Source: Acidimicrobiales bacterium (GTDB lineage: Bacteria > Actinomycetota > Acidimicrobiia > Acidimicrobiales > Palsa-688). Taken from it: a DNA stretch of 39,013 nt. The notes under the pieces were generated by a model. The model worked only from the letters and a program-made list of their open reading frames with translations, ran no database searches and had not been told where the DNA came from. The position numbers and the translations under genes are program-made. Numbering within the stretch: the first letter of the stretch is position 1; every line of letters starts with the position of its first letter. This document shows positions 14,527-22,766 of the stretch, piece by piece. The stretch covers positions 1 through 39,013 of the forward strand of contig DATLUM010000077.1 of the NCBI GenBank assembly GCA_035533095.1. The letters are read 5' to 3'.

Positions 14527-17500
14527 TCCTCTTCCTCACCAACGCCCCGAGCGAGATCCTCGCCCTTCGCTCCATCGTCGAAGGGCTTCCCGAGGACTTC
14601 CCACCTGTTCGCGCGGCCAACCCGGCCTTGCTGGACCAGCCCCCGGACCTCGCCGCTGTCACGCTCGTGTTGGTGCGCCTCCTCGGTGGGGCGAGTGCGT
14701 GGCCGCCGTTCGTGGAGCTGCGCCGGCGGTGCAGCGAGTCGGGCGTGCCGATGATGGCGTTCGGCGGGGAGGCGGCACCCGACGCTGAGATGACAGCCGC
14801 CTCGAGTGTCGCCAGCGCGACAGTCGCGCAGGCATTCGAGTACCTCGTCCACGGCGGCTTGGCGAACCTCGAGAACCTTCTGCGGTTCGTGTCCGACACC
14901 GTGTGCATGACCGGCTTCGGGTTCGAACCTCCCCGCGAGGTCCCGGCCACGGGCGTGTACTACCGCAGCCCCGAGCGCGACGGGTGCCCGCACGTTGCCG
15001 TCCTGTTCTACCGGGCGCACCTCATCGCCGGGAACACCCGCTTCGTCGACGACCTCTGTGCGGCCCTCGAGTCGAGAGGAGCCCTGGTCACCGCCATCTG
15101 GTGCTACACGCTGCGGCCCGCCGCGGACGGATCGGTAGAAGCACTGGAGGCCATTGCCCAAGCGCGACCGGCATGCCTGGTGACCACCGTCTTGGTGTCG
15201 GGGGGATCGTCAGCCGGCGGGACCGGTTGGGACGCAACAGCGCTCGGCCGCCTCGGCATCCCGGTCCTGCAAGCCGTCACCGCGACCGTCGCGCGAGCCG
15301 ACTGGGAAACGGCGCCGGCGGGCCTCGGGCCGATGGACGTGGCCATGCGCGTGGCCATCCCCGAGTTCGACGGGCGCATCATCTCCGTCCCGTTCTCCTT
15401 CAACGAGGAAGTCGACGACGGCGACACCCTCGGCACGCCGGTCAGCGCTTACCGCACCGTCCCCGATCGGGTCTCGCGCGTCGCGGGAACAGCGGTACGC
15501 CTCGCACGGTTGCGCGACACACCCGTCGAGCGACGGCGCATCGCGGTCGTGCTCTCCGCCTACCCCACCCGCCGCAGCCGCATCGGCAACGCCGTCGCCC
15601 TCGACACGCCCGCTTCGGTCATCAAGCTCCTCGAGGCGCTGCGCGCCGGCGGGTACCGGGTCGACCGGATACCGGCCGGCGGCGACGCTCTGATGGGGGA
15701 GCTCATCGACGCCTTCAGCTACGAGCGCGAGGTCATGACGGCCGAACAGCTGCAGCGGGCTCCCGGGCGCTGGCCGGCGTCGGCGTACAGGGCCTGGTGG
15801 GAGGGGGTGCCCACATCGGTCCGGGCCGAGGTCGAGCACGCATGGGGACCCGCGCCGGGCGACGTCTACGTCGATCCCGCCACCGGTGACCTCGCATTCG
15901 CCGGGATCGACCTCGGCGGCGTGCTCATAACCGTCCAGCCGCCGCGCGGCTTCGGTGAAAACCCCGTGGCCGTCTACCACTCACCCGACCTGCCCCCCAC
16001 GCATCACTACCTCGGCTTCTACCGGTGGCTGGACGAGGGCTGGGGTGCGCACGCGATCATCCACGCCGGCAAGCACGGAACCCTGGAGTGGCTGCCCGGC
16101 AAGGGCGTCGGCCTGTCGAGCTCCTGCTATCCCGACCTGGCGCTCGGGGACGTGCCGCTCGTGTACCCGTTCGTCGTCAACGACCCCGGCGAGGGCACCC
16201 AAGCCAAGCGGCGCGCCCACGCCGTGATCGTCGACCACCTGCTCCCCCCGATGACCCGGGCCGACTCCTACGACGAGACGACGCGCCTCGAGCAGCTGCT
16301 CGACGAGCACGCGCAGATCGCCTCGCTCGACCCGTCGAAGCTACCTGCGGTCCGCAAACAGGTCTGGGATCTCCTCGTGTCCGCGGAAATGCACCGCGAC
16401 CTCGGCATCGACCAGGCGCCCGAGGGCGCCGAGTTCGACGACCTGATCAACCACGTCGACGGCTACCTGTGCGAGCTCAAGGACGCGCAGATCCGCGGCG
16501 GCCTGCACATTCTCGGAAACGCCCCGGCGGGGGAGGAGCGGATAGACATGCTCCTCGCGCTGACCCGGTTGCCTCAGGGATCGACGCCGTCTCTTCGCGC
16601 GGCCGTCGCCAGCCGCCTCGGGGTGACGCTCGGCGACGGCGCCGGGCGCGCCGCGGTCGACGCGGTCGAAGCGGAGTGCCGGCGGTTGCTCTCCAAGGAG
16701 GCCGAACCGGCCGGCGAGATGGAAGCGTCGGTGTTGAGGTGGGTAGACGAGACGGCCTCGCCGGCGCTGGACAGGACGCCCGACGAGATACGGGCGATCC
16801 TCTCAGCGCTCGACGGTCGGTGGGTCGAGCCGGGCCCCAGCGGGGCGCCCACGCGCGGGATGGCACACGTACTGCCCACCGGCCGCAACTTCTACTCCGT
16901 GGACCCCAAGGCGATTCCCTCGCGCCTCGCCTGGGAGGTCGGCTCCGCTCTCGCCGACAGGCTCCTGTCGCGACACCTCGACGAGGAGGGGCGGTACCCG
17001 TCGACCATCGGCCTGGTCGTGTGGGGCACCGCGGCGATGCGAACCGGAGGAGACGACGTAGCCGAAGCCCTTGCGCTGCTCGGTGTGCGGCCCGTGTGGC
17101 AGGAGGAGTCGGGACGGGTGACCGGGCTCGAGGTCATCCCAGAGGCGGAGCTGGGCAGGCCGCGCGTCGACGTCGTGCTGCGGATCTCCGGATTCTTCCG
17201 GGACGCCTTCCCTCACGTCATCGCGCTCCTCGACGAGGCTGTCGAGTTGGCGGGCTTTTCGGCCGACGGGGATCCCCGGATCTTCGGGGCCAAGCCGGGG
17301 GCGTACGGCTCGGGCATCCTCCCGCTGCTCGAGAGCCGCGACTGGCGAAGCGACGAGGACCTCGCGGCCGTGTACGAAGCGTGGAGCGGCTACAGCTACG
17401 GCCGTGCGGCCATGGGTGCGCCTGCCCACGAGGCCATGCGCCGGCGCTTCGCCCGCATCGAGATCGCGGTCAAGAACCAGGACAACCGCGAGCACGACAT

Positions 17501-17990
17501 ATTCGACTCGGACGACTACCTGCAGGACCACGGAGGGATGATCGCAACGGTCCGTGCGCTGAGTGGCCGGTCTCCGAAGGCGGTTTTCGGCGACTCCTCG
17601 GACCCGGCCCGGCCCCGCGTGCGCGACCTGTCGGAGGAGGCGGCGAGGGTGGTCCGCACACGGGTGCTCAACCCGAAGTGGATATCAGCGATGACCCGTC
17701 ACGGGTACAAGGGTGCGTTCGAGCTGGCCGCGACCGTCGACTACCTGTTCGGCTACGACGCGACCGCCGGCATCGTGGAGGACTGGATGTACGAGCGGGT
17801 GACGGAGGCGTACGTCGGCGACCCGGAGATCCGGAAGTTCCTGGAGAGCTCGAACCCGTGGGCGCTGCGGGCCATGGCCGAGCGGCTGCTCGAGGCCAAC
17901 GACAGGGGTCTTTGGGACGCGAGCGATCAGTCGTTGTCGACGCTTCGATCCGCGGTGCTCGAGGCGGAGGGATGGGAGGAGTCGCGATGA
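14523..17990 (+). CDS. cobN: Cobaltochelatase subunit CobN
   Basis: 1155 residues, within the usual range for the large H-type subunit of aerobic cobaltochelatase. It binds hydrogenobyrinic acid a,c-diamide and inserts Co2+ with ATP-driven help from AAA+ partners. Conserved blocks seen: [29 protein letters not shown] (about 514-528), [18 protein letters not shown], and toward the C-terminus [10 protein letters not shown] and [18 protein letters not shown], all typical of CobN/BchH-like proteins. GTG 14523 overlaps the cobQ stop (GTGA). The following chlID gene, overlapping by ATGA, very likely supplies its ATPase subunits. Confidence 0.96.
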   Translation: MILFLTNAPSEILALRSIVEGLPEDFPPVRAANPALLDQPPDLAAVTLVLVRLLGGASAWPPFVELRRRCSESGVPMMAFGGEAAPDAEMTAASSVASATVAQAFEYLVHGGLANLENLLRFVSDTVCMTGFGFEPPREVPATGVYYRSPERDGCPHVAVLFYRAHLIAGNTRFVDDLCAALESRGALVTAIWCYTLRPAADGSVEALEAIAQARPACLVTTVLVSGGSSAGGTGWDATALGRLGIPVLQAVTATVARADWETAPAGLGPMDVAMRVAIPEFDGRIISVPFSFNEEVDDGDTLGTPVSAYRTVPDRVSRVAGTAVRLARLRDTPVERRRIAVVLSAYPTRRSRIGNAVALDTPASVIKLLEALRAGGYRVDRIPAGGDALMGELIDAFSYEREVMTAEQLQRAPGRWPASAYRAWWEGVPTSVRAEVEHAWGPAPGDVYVDPATGDLAFAGIDLGGVLITVQPPRGFGENPVAVYHSPDLPPTHHYLGFYRWLDEGWGAHAIIHAGKHGTLEWLPGKGVGLSSSCYPDLALGDVPLVYPFVVNDPGEGTQAKRRAHAVIVDHLLPPMTRADSYDETTRLEQLLDEHAQIASLDPSKLPAVRKQVWDLLVSAEMHRDLGIDQAPEGAEFDDLINHVDGYLCELKDAQIRGGLHILGNAPAGEERIDMLLALTRLPQGSTPSLRAAVASRLGVTLGDGAGRAAVDAVEAECRRLLSKEAEPAGEMEASVLRWVDETASPALDRTPDEIRAILSALDGRWVEPGPSGAPTRGMAHVLPTGRNFYSVDPKAIPSRLAWEVGSALADRLLSRHLDEEGRYPSTIGLVVWGTAAMRTGGDDVAEALALLGVRPVWQEESGRVTGLEVIPEAELGRPRVDVVLRISGFFRDAFPHVIALLDEAVELAGFSADGDPRIFGAKPGAYGSGILPLLESRDWRSDEDLAAVYEAWSGYSYGRAAMGAPAHEAMRRRFARIEIAVKNQDNREHDIFDSDDYLQDHGGMIATVRALSGRSPKAVFGDSSDPARPRVRDLSEEAARVVRTRVLNPKWISAMTRHGYKGAFELAATVDYLFGYDATAGIVEDWMYERVTEAYVGDPEIRKFLESSNPWALRAMAERLLEANDRGLWDASDQSLSTLRSAVLEAEGWEESR

Positions 17991-19750
17991 GGCAGCTGCC
18001 GTTCTCGGCCGTGGTGGGGCAGGAGGACGCCAAGCTCGCCCTACTCCTGAACGCCATCGACCCGAGGATCGGGGGAGTCCTCCTGAGAGGCGAGAAGGGC
18101 AGTGCCAAGTCGACTCTCGCGCGTGGGCTCGCGGCGTTGTTGCCGGGCGGAGCGCCCTTCGTCGAGCTTCCGATCGGGTCTACCGAGGACAGGGTCGTCG
18201 GGACCCTCGACGTGGCGACCGCCCTTGCCGGCGGCGGGACGCGGTTCGCCCCCGGCTTGCTCGCCGACGCGGACGGGGGAGTCCTCTACGTGGACGAGAT
18301 CAACCTGCTGCCCGATCACCTGGTGGACGTGCTGCTCGACGTGGCGGCCAGCGGCGTCAACCGCGTCGAGCGCGAGGGAATCTCGCACTCCCACCCCAGC
18401 CGCTTCCTTCTGATCGGGTCCATGAACCCCGAGGAGGGGGACCTGAGGCCGCAGCTGCTCGACCGCTTCGGTCTCGCGGTTGACGTCCGGTCCTTCGACG
18501 ACCCGGGCGACCGGGCTGCGGCTGTGCGCCGGCGGCTCGAGTTCGACGAGGCCCCCGAGGAGACGATCGCGTCGTTTGCCGGCGAGGAACGCGAGTTGGC
18601 ACAGCGGCTCGCGTGCGCCCGCTCGGCTCGGCTTCCCGGCGACCTGCTCGAATCCGTCAGCGCCCTCTGCGCGTCGGTAGGGGCGGAAGGTCTGCGCGCC
18701 GACCTCACGATCTGCCGCGCCGCGGCGGCCCTCGCCGGATGGGAAGGGCGCGACACGGCCGACCCGGACGACGTGAGACGGGTCGCTCCACTCGCACTCG
18801 CACACCGGGCGCGCCGCGACCCGCTCGACCCCGCCGGGATCCACACCGAGCAGCTCGAGCAGGCGATGGACGAGCACCTCGGCGACGCCGGCGACGACGG
18901 CGACGGCGCACCCGACGCCGCCGAGCGCGACCGGCCGGAGATCGAAACGCCGGCCGGTGCTGTCACCCGCCTGGCAGCCGCGCGCGACCGCCGCCAGAGC
19001 GCCCCGGCGACGGGCCGGCGCACGCCCGCCGAGGCGCGGCGCGGGCGCGTCATCGGCGAGCGCATCCCGGACGGCCCCGTCCAATCCGTCGCGGTCGGGG
19101 GGACGGTCCGCGCCATGGCCGCACGCGTGGCCGACGACGACGCGCCTCCGGGCGTGCAAGCCGGCGACATCAGGGAATCGGTGCGCGAGGTGAAAAGCGC
19201 CAACCTGGTCGTCATCGCCGTCGACGCCTCCGGTTCGATGGGCGCGGCGCAACGCTTGGAGGCGGCGACCAAAGCGGCTCTCGGCCTGCTGCTCGACGCC
19301 TACCAACGGCGGGACCTGGTGTCGCTGGTCGCGTTCCGCGGCGACACGGCGGAGGTCCTGCTCCGCCCGACGAGCAGCGTCGAGGTCGCCAAAGCCAGGC
19401 TGGGCGCGGCAAGAACCGGGGGTAGAACGCCGCTGGCCTCAGGCATCAGGGAGGCGCTCGCGGTGGCGACGGCGCCGGCGCGCGCTGCGACCCACAGGCC
19501 CCTGCTGGTGCTCATCACCGACGGGCGCGCCACCTCGGCTCCGAAGGGAGCGGACCCGGTCGAGGCGGCGGCGGAAGCCGCGAGCGCGGTGCGGCGCGCC
19601 GGTGTTGACGCGGTCGTCGTGGACGTAGAGGGTGCGGGTGGCGGGTCAAGGCTGGGCCTCGCCCGGGAGCTCGCTGAGAGGATGGGAGCGCGCCACCTGA
19701 CCGTCGACGAGTTGACGCCGCAGGCGATCGAAAGAGCGGTGCGGCCGTAG
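17987..19750 (+). CDS. Fused ChlI-ChlD-type chelatase ATPase (AAA+ plus VWA), cobaltochelatase partner
   Basis: 587 residues. Residues 1-300 are an AAA+ ATPase of the magnesium-chelatase ChlI type: Walker [10 protein letters not shown] (35-43), Walker B YVDEIN (101-106), sensor-like [19 protein letters not shown]. Residues 296-325 are an acidic linker. Residues 405-587 are a von Willebrand A domain with MIDAS DASGSMG (413-419), T-P-L-A-S-G and ITDGRATS. So one chain combines ChlI and ChlD. With CobN just upstream and no bch/chl genes around, it most likely replaces CobS/CobT in cobalt insertion. The M. tuberculosis counterpart is Rv2850c. The ATGA overlap with cobN supports fixed stoichiometry. 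Often annotated as magnesium chelatase, which would mislead here. Confidence 0.9.
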   Translation: MRQLPFSAVVGQEDAKLALLLNAIDPRIGGVLLRGEKGSAKSTLARGLAALLPGGAPFVELPIGSTEDRVVGTLDVATALAGGGTRFAPGLLADADGGVLYVDEINLLPDHLVDVLLDVAASGVNRVEREGISHSHPSRFLLIGSMNPEEGDLRPQLLDRFGLAVDVRSFDDPGDRAAAVRRRLEFDEAPEETIASFAGEERELAQRLACARSARLPGDLLESVSALCASVGAEGLRADLTICRAAAALAGWEGRDTADPDDVRRVAPLALAHRARRDPLDPAGIHTEQLEQAMDEHLGDAGDDGDGAPDAAERDRPEIETPAGAVTRLAAARDRRQSAPATGRRTPAEARRGRVIGERIPDGPVQSVAVGGTVRAMAARVADDDAPPGVQAGDIRESVREVKSANLVVIAVDASGSMGAAQRLEAATKAALGLLLDAYQRRDLVSLVAFRGDTAEVLLRPTSSVEVAKARLGAARTGGRTPLASGIREALAVATAPARAATHRPLLVLITDGRATSAPKGADPVEAAAEAASAVRRAGVDAVVVDVEGAGGGSRLGLARELAERMGARHLTVDELTPQAIERAVRP

Positions 19751-19759
19751 ATGCACGGG

Positions 19760-19765
19760 TAGGGT
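19760..19765 (+). promoter_or_regulatory. Candidate -10 box (TAGGGT) for leaderless adk-like mRNA
   Basis: TAGGGT lies exactly 7 bases before the ATG at 19773, the same hexamer and spacing as seen for cobO on the other strand. No separate ribosome binding site is evident. Confidence 0.4.
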
Positions 19766-19772
19766 CGCCGTC

Positions 19773-20357
19773 ATGCGTCTGTTGATGGTGGCCTCTCCCG
19801 GGGCCGGCAAGGGCACCCAAGCCGTGCGCCTCGCGAGCCATTACCGGATCGCCCACCTCTCCAGCGGCGACCTGCTCCGCAAGGAGGTGGCCGCTGGCAG
19901 CGCCATCGGGCGGATCGCCGCGGGGTACGTGGCCCGCGGGGACCTGGTGCCGGACGAGCTGGTGATGCAAATGCTCGTCGGCCCGGTCAGGCGAGCGGTC
20001 GAAGCGGGAGGCTACGTGCTCGACGGGTTCCCGAGGACCGTGCGCCAGGCGGAGGAGGCGCACGCCTGGGCGAAGCAGGAGAGCGGCGCCGAGCTGCAGG
20101 CCGTTGTGCACCTCGTCGTGTCCCGCCCCGAACTTCGCCACAGGATGCTCGCCCGAGCCGCCGCCGAGGGCCGGACCGACGACAACGAGGAGACGATCGA
20201 CCACCGTCTCGACGTTTACGACAGCGAGACCGAACCGCTCATCGGCTACTACGCGAGCCGCGGCCTCGTAGTCGACATCAACGGCGAGCAGACCGTCGAC
20301 GGCGTGTTCGCCGACATCATCGCTTCGATCGAAGCCGTGCGCGCCGGGCGCACGTAG
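19773..20357 (+). CDS. Adenylate kinase-like nucleoside monophosphate kinase
   Basis: 194 residues. P-loop SPGAGKGTQ (8-16), NMP-binding LSSGDLLRKEV, DGFPRTVRQAE and the catalytic arginines around the short lid: EGRTDDNEETIDHRLDVY, with no zinc-type LID insert, as in M. tuberculosis Adk. It would convert AMP + ATP to 2 ADP. The usual GPPGAGKGTQ reads ASPGAGKGTQ. Primary adk genes in actinobacteria usually sit beside secY and map in the ribosomal cluster, so this copy beside the cob operon is probably a paralog with a specialised or unknown acceptor. It appears to have its own promoter, so a cobalamin role is not implied. Confidence 0.87.
   Translation: MRLLMVASPGAGKGTQAVRLASHYRIAHLSSGDLLRKEVAAGSAIGRIAAGYVARGDLVPDELVMQMLVGPVRRAVEAGGYVLDGFPRTVRQAEEAHAWAKQESGAELQAVVHLVVSRPELRHRMLARAAAEGRTDDNEETIDHRLDVYDSETEPLIGYYASRGLVVDINGEQTVDGVFADIIASIEAVRAGRT
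20336..20354 (+). terminator. 7-bp hairpin abutting the adk-like stop codon
   Basis: CGTGCGC (20336-20342) and GCGCACG (20348-20354) pair perfectly around a 5-base loop, and the TAG stop follows immediately. There is no T-run. It could stop transcription before the convergent thioredoxin-like gene. Confidence 0.35.
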
Positions 20358-20362
20358 GGCGC

Positions 20363-20785
20363 TTAGCGCAGCTGGACCGCTGGGCCCGACGACACGATCT
20401 CGCCGCCACGGATCTTCACCCGCCACGGTGCCTTGGTGATCCCGTAGGAGTGCCATGCCGGCGAAGACATGACGACCGTGACCCCCGGGGGCGCGAGCCT
20501 GGCGACCGCCCGCGGGCTGTCTGTCGCCGGGTCGGGAGTCACGATCACATCCGCGGCCGTCGCCCGCGCCCAGCACTGCTTGCACTCCCGGCAGCTGGAC
20601 GTGAGGAACACCAGGTCGACGTCGGCTCCCGAGAGGTCCACGGCGATCGCTTCCGATCCGGCGGTCACCCCCTCGACCGCGGGCGCCGGCCCGCTCGCGA
20701 CGGGTCGCGACGTCGCCGGCGCCGGCGCCGGGGCCGGAGGTCGTTGACGCCCGAGAGCAGCGCGCAGCGCGGACCTGAAGTTCAT
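20363..20785 (-). CDS. Small thioredoxin-like protein with CxxCxxC
   Basis: 140 residues. After a basic N-terminus and a Pro/Ala-rich linker (13-40), residues 45-140 look like a shortened thioredoxin fold: a hydrophobic strand LVFLTSSC, then CRECKQC (Cys65, Cys68, Cys71), a VIVTPDP strand, VTVVMSS, and KAPWRVKIRGGEIVSSG, which would hold the cis-proline (Pro120) and the last hairpin. The pattern resembles TlpA/MauD-type proteins that carry FLTSSC. No signal peptide or clear membrane helix. Function unknown; a redox role, perhaps linked to the mycothiol and F420 genes beyond it, is only inference. TACGGT at 20799-20794 lies 8 bases before the ATG and may be its -10. Confidence 0.6.
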   Translation of the reverse strand: MNFRSALRAALGRQRPPAPAPAPATSRPVASGPAPAVEGVTAGSEAIAVDLSGADVDLVFLTSSCRECKQCWARATAADVIVTPDPATDSPRAVARLAPPGVTVVMSSPAWHSYGITKAPWRVKIRGGEIVSSGPAVQLR

Positions 20786-20884
20786 TCACGCGAACCGTAA
20801 CCGTCTCCGACGGTCCTGGCCGCGCGACGGTCCCTCTTTTCCCGGAATCGACCTCAAAGCCCCGCCCGTGCAAGTCTGCGAGTC

Positions 20885-21583
20885 GTGAAGATAGGAGTCT
20901 TGGGAGCCACCGGGCCCGCCGGCCAGGCGGTAGCCGTCCAGTTCGCGGCCGTAGGCCACGACGTCCTCGTCGGGTCGCGCGCTGTCGAGCGCGCCGAGGA
21001 AACGGTCGCCGCTCTTACCGAGCGGTGGGCCGGCCGGGCCCTCGCGCTGCACCCGGCCGACAACGACGCCGCCTCCTCCGCGGACCTCGTCGTCGTCGCC
21101 ACGCCATGGGAGGGTGTCCTCACCACAGTGTCGGCGCTCGCCGGCAAGCTCGACGGCAAGATCGTGGTGTCCATGGCGAACGCCCTCACGCGGTGGGGCC
21201 GCGACATGATCCCTCTCCTCCCACCGACGGGTTCGGTCACCGTCGCGGTCGCGCGGGCGATCCCGCTTTCTCGGGTCGTGGGAGCGTTCCACCACCTTCC
21301 CGCCGGACCGTGGAGCGACCTGGATCACCAGCTCGACGCCGACGTGATGGTCTGCTCGGACGACCGGGCCGCGGCCGGCGAGGTGATAGCGCTGATCGAC
21401 TCGCTTCCCGGGCTTCGCGGTGTCGACGCCGGCGGGCTGGCGAGCGCTCTCGCCATCGAGGCGCTCACGCCGGCGCTGCTCGAGGTGAACCGCCGGTACA
21501 AGACCCACGCCGCCATCCGCCTGACCGGCCTGCCCGACCGGGAAGGGACCTCCCGGGAACAGCCAGGCTCACGGGAGGGTTGA
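20885..21583 (+). CDS. npdG: Coenzyme F420:NADP oxidoreductase (NpdG type)
   Basis: 232 residues. Transfers hydride between reduced F420 and NADP+. The N-terminal Rossmann motif is GVLGATGPAGQAV, followed by LVGSRAVERAEE, the NADP-binding loop with Ser/Arg for the 2'-phosphate. VVVATPWEG and GAFHHLP are conserved in the family, and the C-terminal helical part carries GVDAGGLASALAIEALTP. GTG start. It tells us the host probably makes coenzyme F420. The 3' end overlaps or abuts mshC, so the two may be co-transcribed. A related NADP-dependent reductase with another substrate remains possible. Confidence 0.85.
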   Translation: MKIGVLGATGPAGQAVAVQFAAVGHDVLVGSRAVERAEETVAALTERWAGRALALHPADNDAASSADLVVVATPWEGVLTTVSALAGKLDGKIVVSMANALTRWGRDMIPLLPPTGSVTVAVARAIPLSRVVGAFHHLPAGPWSDLDHQLDADVMVCSDDRAAAGEVIALIDSLPGLRGVDAGGLASALAIEALTPALLEVNRRYKTHAAIRLTGLPDREGTSREQPGSREG

Positions 21584-21591
21584 ACCCAGCC

Positions 21592-22710
21592 GTGCTGCTG
21601 TACGAGACCGCCCGCCGGGCCGTCGTGCCCTTCGAGGCCGACCACACGGTCCGGATGTACACGTGCGGCATCACGCCATACGACTCGGCGCACCTCGGCC
21701 ACGCCGCGACCTACATCGCCTACGACGTGCTGCAGCGCCGGCTGCGCGACCTCGGCCACGAGACGCACTGCGTGCGCAACGTCACCGACGTCGACGACGA
21801 CATCCTCCGAAAGGCGCGGGAGCTGGGTGTGCACTACCTGGATCTGGCGGCAGAGGAGGTCAGTCGTTTTGATGCGGACATGGCGGCGCTCGGGTTGCTG
21901 CCGGCGTTCTCGGAGCCGCGGGCGACATCCGCGATCCCCGACATACTCGGGTTCATCGGCATGGTCCTCGAGTCGGATCACGCGTACCAGTCGGGCGGTG
22001 GCGTGTACTTCGACGTGTCGTCGTTTGAACGGTTCGGCCAGTTGAGCCACCTCGACCGCTCCGCGATGCTGGAGCTGGCCGCCGAGTGCGGCGGCAACCC
22101 CGACGACCCGAACAAGCGGGACCCGCTCGACTTCGTCCTGTGGCAGCCGTCCGCGCCCGACGAGCCGGCGTGGCAGTCGCTGTGGGGTCCGGGGCGTCCG
22201 GGGTGGCACATCGAGTGCTCCGCGCTGGCGCTGCGCGAGCTGGGGGAGACCATCGACATCCACGGCGGCGGCTCGGACCTGATCTTCCCGCATCACGAGT
22301 GCGAGGCGGCGCAGTCGGAGGCTGTGACCGGCTCGCCGTTCGTGCGCCACTGGATGCACGCCGGCATGGTCCGCCTCGACGGGACGAAGATGTCCAAGTC
22401 GCTCGGCAACCTCGTGTTCGTGCACGACCTGCTCAAGGACTGGCCACCCGCCGCCATCCGCCTTGCTGTCATAGCCAACCACTACCGCAGCGAATGGGAC
22501 TGGACCGACCGGTTGATGCCCGAAGCGGCACAGCGGCTCGAGCGGTGGCAGGCCGGTCGTTCCGGCTCGGGAGAAGCGGCGCTCGAATCGGTGCGCGCCG
22601 TTCTCGACGACGATCTCGACACGCCGGCGGCGCTCGCCGCGATCGACGCTGCCGCCGGCGAGGGCCGTGACGTGTCGAAGGCCGCAGCCCTCCTAGGTGT
22701 CACCTGGTAG
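21592..22710 (+). CDS. mshC: Mycothiol ligase MshC-like (cysteinyl-tRNA synthetase paralog)
   Basis: 372 residues. MshC joins cysteine to GlcN-Ins with ATP in mycothiol synthesis. Seen: YTCGITPYDSAHLGHAATY, the MshC form of the HIGH region (CysS proteins read CGPTVYD.AHIGNAR), the zinc and cysteine-binding residues in ECSAL and FPHHE, GGGSDLIFPHHE, and MSKSLGN for KMSKS. It lacks the long CysS C-terminal tRNA-binding domain, as MshC does. The start is uncertain: GTG 21592 has GGGAGGGT about 12 bases upstream; TTG 21580 overlaps the npdG stop (TTGA) but lies almost on that site. A bona fide CysS is less likely because of the first motif. Confidence 0.85.
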   Translation: MLLYETARRAVVPFEADHTVRMYTCGITPYDSAHLGHAATYIAYDVLQRRLRDLGHETHCVRNVTDVDDDILRKARELGVHYLDLAAEEVSRFDADMAALGLLPAFSEPRATSAIPDILGFIGMVLESDHAYQSGGGVYFDVSSFERFGQLSHLDRSAMLELAAECGGNPDDPNKRDPLDFVLWQPSAPDEPAWQSLWGPGRPGWHIECSALALRELGETIDIHGGGSDLIFPHHECEAAQSEAVTGSPFVRHWMHAGMVRLDGTKMSKSLGNLVFVHDLLKDWPPAAIRLAVIANHYRSEWDWTDRLMPEAAQRLERWQAGRSGSGEAALESVRAVLDDDLDTPAALAAIDAAAGEGRDVSKAAALLGVTW

Positions 22711-22737
22711 CGGGTCTGCGGAATCTGGCCGACCCGC
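22710..22737 (+). terminator. 7-bp hairpin starting in the mshC stop codon
   Basis: GCGGGTC (22710-22716) and GACCCGC (22731-22737) pair around a 14-base loop; the first G is the last base of the TAG stop. No T-run. It lies between mshC and the thrS promoter. Confidence 0.35.
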
Positions 22738-22751
22738 GGGCGTCGCTCCCG

Positions 22752-22757
22752 TAATCT
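22752..22757 (+). promoter_or_regulatory. Candidate -10 box (TAATCT) for thrS
   Basis: TAATCT lies 9 bases before the thrS ATG, leaving at most a few bases of leader. The 56-base gap is too short for a T-box riboswitch, so thrS here is not T-box regulated. Confidence 0.3.
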
Positions 22758-22766
22758 CGTACGACC

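Noticed and set aside
22711-22766. T-box riboswitch upstream of thrS
   Set aside because: The gap is only 56 bases with no T-box sequence.
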